DNA of 31,019 nucleotides. Source: a virus. Made by a program: the position numbers and the translations under genes. The notes under the pieces were generated by a model. The model searched no databases. It saw only the letters and a list, made by a program, of their open reading frames with translations, and was not told where the DNA came from. The stretch is taken from positions 1-31,019 of the IMG/VR virus record IMGVR_UViG_3300042521_002020. One strand, given 5' to 3'. Of the stretch, positions 23,524-30,197 are shown in pieces. Position 1 is the first letter of the stretch, and each line of letters opens with the position of its first letter.

Positions 23524-25269
23524 ATGAGTTATGAACTGAAGGTAATCAAAGATTATCCGATTGGCTTTTGGCCTCTGGATGAGTCTTCGGGTACCACTGC
23601 CGCAGATATCTCTGGATGTGGAAATAACGCTACTTATGTAGGGTCTCCTGCATCTAATATGCTGCCAATTATTCCAGGCGGCGGGTCAGGAACAAAGATA
23701 ACCAATACTGCTTATATAACAGTACCAACATCAAAAGACTTCTATGGTTCATCTGTTTCAAATGGGCTAGGCAACAAATATTCTTCAGACAATGACTTTA
23801 CATTAGAGCTATGGGTAAGTCCATCTATTCAGTCATCTAACCTAACAACCTTATTTGCAGACACTACAGATAAAATTGGTTTGTATTGGGAAAAGGGAGA
23901 TGTCGTATTTAAGGTTACCGACACAGAACAAATTAGGTGGGCTACAACTTATACCAAAAAGGCAATGCATATTGTAGGCATATATTCCGTAAGCTCTATT
24001 TCTTTATATATCGACGGAACTCAAGTAGCAAATAAAACCATAGACTCTAATTTTAAATTTACAAATACATCGCTAGATCTACAGATAGGACCAACTTCAG
24101 ATGCGGGAGACTACCTTGTAGTAGATGCTCCAGCAGTTTATCGATATGGACTAAACGAGGCATCTATTAAAAGACATTATAACGATGCTAATTATTACAT
24201 TCAGCCAATACATGTTGTTAACCCAGAAGAAGGAGTTTTATTTTCTTGCTCTGACAGAACAAATAGAATAGATTTTAGTTACACCTATGGGGTCGATACC
24301 GAATGGGATAGCCTTATAGATTCAAATACTTATTATGACGACAAAGGAAAGTATATTGGATTTATCCCAACCTCTACCCCCCAATCAAAATCATATGTAA
24401 TTGATGACTTTATTTTCATTCCAATGGAGTCAGGTTTTGTAAATTCTAAAATTGAATGGCGTAATGAATTAGGTATATCCGTTCAGACTAGCACTGATGG
24501 GGTAAGCTACCTAAACTGTGTAAATGGAGAAGCGGTGCCTCAGTATAGAAAGGGAAACTTTAATACAAGCGGTCTTCTATATATTAAAATAACTATGTCT
24601 ACCACAGACGCCAGCAAGTTCTTGCCAAGATTATCGTTTTTTTCAATTAAGTTTTATAGCCAGTCTAAAATTTATGCTGATAATTTTAATAGTTATATTG
24701 AATCTAGCAATCAATTTGCCATAGGGTCCTTAAACTACTCTCCCCTGATGAGACATTATAATAATGGGATTAGGCCAAATTCAGGATATGGATTTGATAT
24801 AAGTCCTAATTCAATTATAAATACAGTAGAGATGTTTTTTACTCCTAAAACAAATGGAGCCAATACTTTATTCTATGATCCAATAACTGGCACCAAGTAT
24901 GCCTGGAATGGGTCTGGCGTGGTCTCTAAGGCCTCTATAAGCAAAGTTTATATCAATGGGGTAGATAAGACCTCACAGACCAATATAAGCAATTTCCTGG
25001 TCGCTGGAGAGCCTCACCACGTAGTTCTTGTATTTGATGGGGCTGTAAATGGACCCATTCAGTTTAATTATGAAAATACAGGCGGCCCAGATAATTTATA
25101 CAACAACATATCGCTATATAATAGAGAGCTTACTCAGTCAGACGTTACTACCCATTTTGATTTATATTGCGGAAGACCTGCTTCTACAATAATAGATCCA
25201 GTAATGAGCCTGACAGAATTGCCTGCTGAATACTATGACAATGACTGGGTTGTGGTTCAAAGCGTATAA
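23524..25269 (+). CDS. Two-LamG-domain tail protein
   Basis: 581 residues with no ribosome binding site, predicted leaderless. Residues about 8-215 form a first LamG_3-like domain opening YPIGFWPLDESSGTTAADIS, then FTLELWVSPSI, MHIVGIYSVSSISLYIDGTQ and a closing YRYGLNEASIKRHYNDA. Residues about 225-385 form a beta insert (TEWDSLIDSNTYYDDKGKYI; IEWRNELGISVQTSTDGVSY). Residues about 395-560 form a second LamG (INTVEMFFTPKTNGANTLFY, HVVLVFDGAVNGPIQFNYEN, NNISLYNRELTQSDVTTHFD). Such double-lectin proteins occur among actinophage minor tail proteins and probably bind surface glycan. It is the last tail gene before the head module. Confidence 0.8.
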   Translation: MSYELKVIKDYPIGFWPLDESSGTTAADISGCGNNATYVGSPASNMLPIIPGGGSGTKITNTAYITVPTSKDFYGSSVSNGLGNKYSSDNDFTLELWVSPSIQSSNLTTLFADTTDKIGLYWEKGDVVFKVTDTEQIRWATTYTKKAMHIVGIYSVSSISLYIDGTQVANKTIDSNFKFTNTSLDLQIGPTSDAGDYLVVDAPAVYRYGLNEASIKRHYNDANYYIQPIHVVNPEEGVLFSCSDRTNRIDFSYTYGVDTEWDSLIDSNTYYDDKGKYIGFIPTSTPQSKSYVIDDFIFIPMESGFVNSKIEWRNELGISVQTSTDGVSYLNCVNGEAVPQYRKGNFNTSGLLYIKITMSTTDASKFLPRLSFFSIKFYSQSKIYADNFNSYIESSNQFAIGSLNYSPLMRHYNNGIRPNSGYGFDISPNSIINTVEMFFTPKTNGANTLFYDPITGTKYAWNGSGVVSKASISKVYINGVDKTSQTNISNFLVAGEPHHVVLVFDGAVNGPIQFNYENTGGPDNLYNNISLYNRELTQSDVTTHFDLYCGRPASTIIDPVMSLTELPAEYYDNDWVVVQSV

Positions 25270-25270
25270 A

Positions 25271-25291
25271 TTTGTCACATTGAGTGACAAA
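25271..25291. promoter_or_regulatory. Perfect 8-base inverted repeat, candidate operator
   Basis: TTTGTCAC and GTGACAAA are separated by ATTGA, one base after the stop of the LamG tail gene and five bases before the -35 of the next promoter. The arms are too AT-rich and no T-run follows, so an intrinsic terminator is unlikely. A dimeric regulator site or an mRNA 3'-end hairpin fits better. Confidence 0.5.
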
Positions 25292-25295
25292 AAGC

Positions 25296-25324
25296 TGGAC
25301 TTAGACAGTAAATAATGGTAAAAT
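25296..25324 (+). promoter_or_regulatory. Leaderless promoter of the head module
   Basis: TGGACT (25296-25301), a 17-base spacer and TAAAAT (25319-25324) form a plausible promoter. The -10 ends seven bases before ATG 25332 with no Shine-Dalgarno between, predicting a transcript starting at the ATG. It would drive the small 25332 gene and the portal. Confidence 0.55.
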
Positions 25325-25331
25325 AAAACTT

Positions 25332-25670
25332 ATGGAAATGAATAACATACGTCGTCAAGTAATAGAAGAATCACCACTTGGGATATATGTGTGGGAAATG
25401 CCTGATGGCAGATGGATTGGAGATGACGATGGGAACTTTCTTTCAGTCACGGCCAAAAAAGGAAATAGATCCCTCATCGATGCTTTGGCTAGAGAAGTTC
25501 GCTCATATGGCATATATGAAGGCGGGCCTAAGTTTCTTTCCGCTAGGCGCAAAATTAACGACGAAGAATTTGCAGAACAAAAGCAAAGACTTGAATGGGG
25601 ACTAGTTCCAGATCCATTTGATATTGGAAACTATAAAGACGAAATTAAAAAGTTAGGTAAATTGAAATGA
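25332..25670 (+). CDS. Conserved-looking small protein before the portal
   Basis: 112 residues. The ATG at 25332 sits seven bases after a -10 box and lacks a ribosome binding site; a second in-frame ATG is at 25338. The sequence is compact and charged (SPLGIYVWEMPDGRWIGDDD, then GNFLSVTAKKGNRSLIDALA, then GPKFLSARRKINDEEF), with a W-E-M-P-D-G-x-W-I-G-D-D-D-G beta hairpin and a C-terminal helix. There is no terminase motif (no Walker A or nuclease acids). Translation is coupled to the portal by an ATGA overlap. The position suggests a role in packaging or head assembly, but I do not recognise the family. Confidence 0.65.
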   Translation: MEMNNIRRQVIEESPLGIYVWEMPDGRWIGDDDGNFLSVTAKKGNRSLIDALAREVRSYGIYEGGPKFLSARRKINDEEFAEQKQRLEWGLVPDPFDIGNYKDEIKKLGKLK

Positions 25671-27250
25671 CAAAGTATGTAGAAGATGATGACTCTCAGG
25701 ATATTGTAGTTTCAAACGTAGCGGACTGGATGAAGTTTAATACTCCAAGAGAAGAAACAACTACAGATTTATTTAAAGTAAGTGGAGAAGAGCTTACAAA
25801 GATTTCAGGGCTTAGCCCAGCATTTCGTCGCAAGATGAATAGAGACCTTCAAAAAAGATTCCAGGGTATTGATGGAACAGAAACTCAGCAGAACTTATTG
25901 CAGCAAGCAGTTACTGGCTACGCAATGTTTGATCTTGTTGAGCCTCCATACAACCTAGACTACCTATCAACTATTTACGAAATTTCCCCATACAACTATT
26001 CAGCAATTAATGCTAAGGTTTCAAATATTGTGGGTCTTGGACACGACTTTATTGAAACACGTAAGACGCAAGAAGCTTTTGATAATATTACAGATGATAA
26101 GTCATTAGAACGTGCCCGTCGTAAATTAAATCGTCTTCGCCAAGATCTTTATGACTGGCTAGAAGAATGTAATGAAGAAGAAACATTTACTGAAACTTTA
26201 ATTAAGGCTTACACAGATGTTGAAGCAACAGGTAATGGCTACATTGAAATCGGAAGAACGTCAGCAGGTAAGATTGGATATATTGGACATATCCCAGCAA
26301 AGACAATGCGTGTGCGCCGCCTACGTGATGGCTTTATTCAATTGCTTTATGGCAAGGCAGTTTTCTTCCGCACATTTGGAGATCAAGAAACAGAGAATCC
26401 AATTGCAGGCGGGCTAGATAGACCGAATGAAATTATTCACCTAAAGAAGTATACGCCTACAAATAACTATTACGGTATCCCAGACATTGTGGCCTCATCA
26501 AATGCTATGGCAGGAAATGAATTTGCTGGAAAGTATAACCTAGATTACTTTGAAAACAAAGCAGTCCCTCGCTATATTATTACAGTAAAAGGAGCAAAGC
26601 TTTCTACGGAGTCTGAGCGTAAGCTACTTGAGTTTTTCCAGGTTGGGTTAAGAGGAAAGAATCACAGATCCCTTTATATTCCGCTTCCACCAGATTCCCC
26701 AGATTCTAAAACTGAATTTAAGATGGAGCCAATTGAGGCAGGAACTCAAGAGTCTTCATTTAACGTATATCGTAAATCAAATAGAGACGAAATCCTTCTA
26801 TCCCACCGTGTGCCAATTAATAAAATTGGAACCCCAGAAGGAGTTAACTTGGCGGTGGCAAGAGATGCCGATAAGACATTTAGAGAGCAAGTATGTCGTC
26901 CAGCACAAATGAATTTGGAAAAGAAATTAAATAAGATCATTGAAGAGATGACAGATGCCCTTATTCTTAAATTTAATGAGCTTACCCTGACAGATGAAGA
27001 CACTCAATCTAAAATTGATGAGCGTTATTTAAGAATGCAGGTAGTGACTCCTAATGAAATAAGAATTAGAATGGGCATGGTTCCACTTGAGGGTGGAGAT
27101 AAAGTTGTTGAATTAAAGCCACAGGCACAGGCAGAGACCAGAGCACAGGCAGGCAAAACCAGAACTAGAGATTCTGAAAGGTCTGCAAATTCCCCCGATA
27201 TTTCTGGAGAGGGAAGAAATGCTCAAGGAGATGGAAGACAAGTCGACTAA
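25667..27250 (+). CDS. Phage portal protein
   Basis: 527 residues, ATGA overlap with the previous gene. It matches the PBSX/HK97-type portal family: an entry helix region (YLSTIYEISPYNYSAINAKV), the wing strands (GNGYIEIGRTSAGKIGYIGH, RVRRLRDGFIQLLYG), the crossover NEIIHLKKYTPTNNYYGIPD, and clip/stem segments (YFENKAVPRYIITVKG; DEILLSHRVPINKIGTPEGV). The C-terminus (about 480-527) is a disordered Gln/Arg/Ser-rich tail. Portals form the dodecameric vertex through which DNA enters and the tail attaches. The length is normal. The head protease follows after 53 bases rather than a MuF gene. The terminase expected upstream is absent. Confidence 0.93.
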   Translation: MTKYVEDDDSQDIVVSNVADWMKFNTPREETTTDLFKVSGEELTKISGLSPAFRRKMNRDLQKRFQGIDGTETQQNLLQQAVTGYAMFDLVEPPYNLDYLSTIYEISPYNYSAINAKVSNIVGLGHDFIETRKTQEAFDNITDDKSLERARRKLNRLRQDLYDWLEECNEEETFTETLIKAYTDVEATGNGYIEIGRTSAGKIGYIGHIPAKTMRVRRLRDGFIQLLYGKAVFFRTFGDQETENPIAGGLDRPNEIIHLKKYTPTNNYYGIPDIVASSNAMAGNEFAGKYNLDYFENKAVPRYIITVKGAKLSTESERKLLEFFQVGLRGKNHRSLYIPLPPDSPDSKTEFKMEPIEAGTQESSFNVYRKSNRDEILLSHRVPINKIGTPEGVNLAVARDADKTFREQVCRPAQMNLEKKLNKIIEEMTDALILKFNELTLTDEDTQSKIDERYLRMQVVTPNEIRIRMGMVPLEGGDKVVELKPQAQAETRAQAGKTRTRDSERSANSPDISGEGRNAQGDGRQVD

Positions 27251-27281
27251 CCCTGCTCAACCATTATTTGCCTTATATACG

Positions 27282-27296
27282 ATAACGTTATAAAAT
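27282..27296 (+). promoter_or_regulatory. Leaderless promoter with palindromic -10 region before the protease gene
   Basis: ATAACGTTAT (27282-27291) is a perfect palindrome overlapping the -10 candidates TATAAA (27289-27294) and TAAAAT (27291-27296). These end seven to nine bases before ATG 27304 and there is no Shine-Dalgarno. No convincing -35 is seen. Confidence 0.45.
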
Positions 27297-27303
27297 TAAG
27301 CAT

Positions 27304-28602
27304 ATGAACATTGAAAAATCCTTATGGTCTTCCAATGGCGATCAGATAGTTTTATCGGTCCCATTTACAAAAGTCAACCGTGAAAAGCGTACTGTCTCGG
27401 GCTTTGCAACACTAGACAACGTTGATCAGACAGGTGACGTAGTTACCATGGAAGCAAGCATTAAAGCTTTTGAAAATTTCCGTGGAAACATTCGTGAGAT
27501 GCACAGCTCAAACGCAGTAGGCAAAATGATTTCATTTAAGCCAGAAACATACTATGATGCAAAGTCACAAGAATTTTACAACGGAGTTTATGTAGATGCA
27601 TATGTTTCAAAAGGCGCTCAGGATACCTGGGAAAAAGTTCTAGACGGAACACTAACAGGATTTTCAATCGGCGGAAAGATCATTGAATCAGACAACGAAG
27701 TTAACAAGTCAACTGGCAAGACTACAAGATTTATCAAAGATTACTCATTGATGGAACTTTCAATTGTCGACTCTCCAGCAAACGAACTTTGCAACATCTT
27801 GTCTATATCTAAGATGAATGGCGAACTAATATTTAAAGGAATAGCAACTGAGGTTAAAGCAGAAAACATTTTTTATTGTGCAGACTCAGACTCAGTATTT
27901 ATTTCAACAGAAGCATCATACGATTCCCCAGTTACAGGAAAACCTGCAACACTAATTGGATGGGTAGAGTCAAACGATGTTAACAAAGCAAAAGAAATAA
28001 ACAAGATTCTTGATTTACATAAAAAATCAAGATTGTCCACGCCTGAAACACAAATTGCAAAACAGGCAGACATAGAAGGAGGTAATGAAGTGTCAGAGAA
28101 TACAGAAAACACAACAGTCGAAGAGACTGTAGTAGCAGAAGCACCAGTTGTTGCTGAAGAAGCACCAGCAGTTGAAGAAGCACCAGTAGAAGACGCTCCT
28201 GCCGAAACTCTAGAAAAAGCAGCCGATGTATCAGAAGTTATGGTTGATGAACCTGATTTTGCTAAAATGCTTGGCGACCTTAAGGGATTTTTCTCAGAGA
28301 CATTGAATAAAGCTACAGAAGCAAATGCAGTACAGGTTTCAACAATTAAAGATACAGTTGAAGCGTTCAGCAAGAGCGTAGATAGCCGAATTTCAGAGTT
28401 GGCAGAACAACACACAGCACTCTCAACTGCTGTTGAAAATATCAAGAACACGATTGATGGTGTACAGAAGCGTGTCGATGCAGTAGAATCAGAGACTGCA
28501 ATTAAGAAGTCCTCTGACCTTGGCGGGTCTCAGGAAGTAATGATCAAAAAATCAAAGTGGAACGGTTCTTTCCTTGGTTCCGTGAACGAAATTTTTAACT
28601 AA
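27304..28602 (+). CDS. XkdF-like prohead protease fused to scaffold
   Basis: 432 residues. The N-terminal 170 residues match the XkdF/S78 head-maturation protease: VSGFATLDNVDQTGDVV, catalytic His67 in IREMHSSNAVGK, catalytic Ser121 in GFSIGGK, and the closing MELSIVDSPAN. Residues about 180-240 look like a second beta domain, about 255-315 are Glu/Ala/Val/Pro low complexity (VVAEAPVVAEEAPAVEEAPV), and about 320-400 are predicted coiled coil (QVSTIKDTVEAFSKSVDSRI; SELAEQHTALSTAVENIKNT), as in delta/scaffold domains. A basic C-terminus (MIKKSKWNGSFLGS) may contact the capsid protein. The known role of such fusions is to scaffold the prohead, then to cleave themselves and other head proteins. 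Translation appears leaderless. Confidence 0.88.
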   Translation: MNIEKSLWSSNGDQIVLSVPFTKVNREKRTVSGFATLDNVDQTGDVVTMEASIKAFENFRGNIREMHSSNAVGKMISFKPETYYDAKSQEFYNGVYVDAYVSKGAQDTWEKVLDGTLTGFSIGGKIIESDNEVNKSTGKTTRFIKDYSLMELSIVDSPANELCNILSISKMNGELIFKGIATEVKAENIFYCADSDSVFISTEASYDSPVTGKPATLIGWVESNDVNKAKEINKILDLHKKSRLSTPETQIAKQADIEGGNEVSENTENTTVEETVVAEAPVVAEEAPAVEEAPVEDAPAETLEKAADVSEVMVDEPDFAKMLGDLKGFFSETLNKATEANAVQVSTIKDTVEAFSKSVDSRISELAEQHTALSTAVENIKNTIDGVQKRVDAVESETAIKKSSDLGGSQEVMIKKSKWNGSFLGSVNEIFN

Positions 28603-28626
28603 AATAAAGGTAGGTGAAAATATAAA

Positions 28627-29676
28627 ATGAGTAATGAAAACTTAGAAAAAGCTATCGCTGCAGGTACAACTGCAACAGGTACTTTTGCAGGAGTTACAGG
28701 TGTCGGCGGTCAGCATAAAGCTGGCGAGTCAGGCAATGCTGGTCTCCTAAACGCAGAACAATCAGCTCGCTTCCTGGACTACATGTTCGACGCTACCGTA
28801 ATTGGTAAGGTCGCCCGTACAGTTCGTATGAAGGCAGACACATCTGAGATTGATCGTATGTCCGTTGGTGAGAAGCTTATGAAGCTTGCAACCGAAGGTG
28901 ACAATACAGCCGTAAATGGCGCAGTAACTTTCTCAAAAATCTCTTTGACAACAAAGAAACTCCGCATGGATTGGGAGCTTTCAACAGAGTCTCTAGAAGA
29001 TAACATCGAAGGTGCAGATCTTGAAGATCATATTGCACGTTTGATGGCAACACAGGCAGGTAATGACATTGAAGATGTAATCCTCAATGGAGATACTGCA
29101 CTAACAGGCGATGCCCTATACAAGTCATTTGATGGCGTTGTAAAGAAGGCAAAGGCTAATGCACACGTAGTAGATGCTCTTGGAGCAGGCGTAAGCCGTG
29201 AGTTGTTTAACAAGGCACTCAAGGCAATGCCACGTAAGTACAAGCAACGTCGTGCAGACCTTCGCTTCCTAGCAGGATCAAACCTGATTCAGGATTTCCT
29301 ATATGCTAACAGCATTGGAACAAACCAAACAATTCCACAAGATATCGCATCAAGCGTAATCCGTGGTGGAACTGCACCTCTAGGTGGACCAGCAGGATAT
29401 GTGGCACCATTCGCATTCGGTATTCCGATTGTTGAAGTACCACTTCTTAATGAGACACAGACAGGTTCATACACATCTCCATCAGGAGTACACGGCGACG
29501 TCCACTTGACATTCCCAAATAACGTAGTTATTGGTATCAAGCGTGATGTAACAGTTTACCGCTTCTTCGAGCCACGTAAGGACTCAATCGAGTACACATT
29601 GTATACTCGTGTTGGCGTTCAAATCGAGCAGGCAGACGCCTGGGTAGTTGTTCGCAACGTTAAGGTTGCTTCCTAA
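28627..29676 (+). CDS. Major capsid protein, HK97 fold
   Basis: 349 residues, with AGGTAGGTG upstream. The N-terminal arm (about 1-38) is Gly/Thr/Ala rich. The fold follows: LLNAEQSARFLDYMFDATVI, TKKLRMDWELSTESLEDNIE (E-loop/P-domain spine), a spine helix ending GNDIEDVILNGD, RRADLRFLAGSNLIQDFLYA (A-domain), GIPIVEVPLLNE and NVVIGIKRDVTVYRFFEPRK. It is clearly the capsid subunit by family pattern and by position after the protease/scaffold. Every Arg codon I checked is CGT or CGC, whereas neighbouring tail genes use AGA, consistent with selection for high expression. It is followed by a strong intrinsic terminator. Confidence 0.93.
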   Translation: MSNENLEKAIAAGTTATGTFAGVTGVGGQHKAGESGNAGLLNAEQSARFLDYMFDATVIGKVARTVRMKADTSEIDRMSVGEKLMKLATEGDNTAVNGAVTFSKISLTTKKLRMDWELSTESLEDNIEGADLEDHIARLMATQAGNDIEDVILNGDTALTGDALYKSFDGVVKKAKANAHVVDALGAGVSRELFNKALKAMPRKYKQRRADLRFLAGSNLIQDFLYANSIGTNQTIPQDIASSVIRGGTAPLGGPAGYVAPFAFGIPIVEVPLLNETQTGSYTSPSGVHGDVHLTFPNNVVIGIKRDVTVYRFFEPRKDSIEYTLYTRVGVQIEQADAWVVVRNVKVAS

Positions 29677-29700
29677 TTAATTAGGATTTAACCAGCTGGA

Positions 29701-29729
29701 AAGGCCCCCAATTAATTTTGGGGGCTTTT
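29701..29729 (+). terminator. Intrinsic terminator after the capsid gene
   Basis: GCCCCCAA, loop TTAATT, TTGGGGGC form a perfect eight-base stem (29704-29725), extended by a G-T and A-T pairs and followed by TTTT. It lies 28 bases after the capsid stop. It is the only classic rho-independent terminator seen in the window. Confidence 0.93.
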
Positions 29730-29754
29730 CATTTTAATTTAACAATGCTATAAT
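29726..29754 (+). promoter_or_regulatory. Extended -10 promoter before the 29782 gene
   Basis: TGCTATAAT (29746-29754) is a perfect extended -10. TTTTCA at 29726-29731, with a 17-base spacer, is a weak -35. The predicted start near 29761 gives a 20-base leader with AGGAG before ATG 29782. It restarts transcription after the terminator. Confidence 0.6.
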
Positions 29755-29781
29755 TGCTTTAAGTAGAAATAGGAGATTTGC

Positions 29782-30183
29782 ATGTCATTTGAGACATTAA
29801 AGATATCAGAGCTAAAAAAGATTGCAGAAGACTTTGCAGTCGATGCCGACGGCCTAAAGACTAAAGCCGACATTGTTGCCGCTCTTGCAGAAGAGGGCGT
29901 TACTTGGTCTGTATATAACAGCACTATTAAAAAGATAGAAGAAGAGTCAGAAGATATGTCAGTAGAAATATTGCCAAAGTTTGATCCAAAAGCAGCACAG
30001 CCAGAAAACACAGTATTAGTAAGAATGACAAGAGAGAACTTTAGATTTGATATTATGGGAGTCACCTTCACAAAAGAACACCCATTCGTAGCAGTATCTG
30101 AAGATGTAGCACAAGAAATTTTTGATAAGGAGGAGGGCTTTAGATTAGCGTCTCCCAGAGAAGTACAGGAGTACTACAGTTAA
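29782..30183 (+). CDS. SAP/HeH-like domain head protein
   Basis: 133 residues with AGGAG upstream. Residues 4-42 (LKISELKKIAEDFAVDADGL, then KTKADIVAALAEEGV) form a helix-extension-helix of SAP/HeH/Rho-N type, a family that often binds nucleic acid. Residues about 75-130 form a beta/helix unit (VLVRMTRENFRFDIMGVTFT; HPFVAVSEDVAQEIFDKEEG). Small proteins of this layout commonly follow the capsid gene in actinophages and are taken as head-associated or connector proteins. A separate promoter and the upstream terminator set its expression apart from the capsid gene. Confidence 0.7.
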   Translation: MSFETLKISELKKIAEDFAVDADGLKTKADIVAALAEEGVTWSVYNSTIKKIEEESEDMSVEILPKFDPKAAQPENTVLVRMTRENFRFDIMGVTFTKEHPFVAVSEDVAQEIFDKEEGFRLASPREVQEYYS

Positions 30184-30197
30184 TCTAAGCCTATAAA

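Noticed and set aside
25271-25291. Inverted repeat as an intrinsic terminator of the tail operon
   Set aside because: The stem has few GC pairs and is followed by AAGCTGG rather than a T-run.
27873-28451. 192-codon open frame on the minus strand inside the protease/scaffold gene
   Set aside because: It lies wholly opposite a well-supported gene, its product is Ser/Ala/Val low complexity produced by reading the Glu/Ala repeat backwards, and it has no ribosome binding site or family match.
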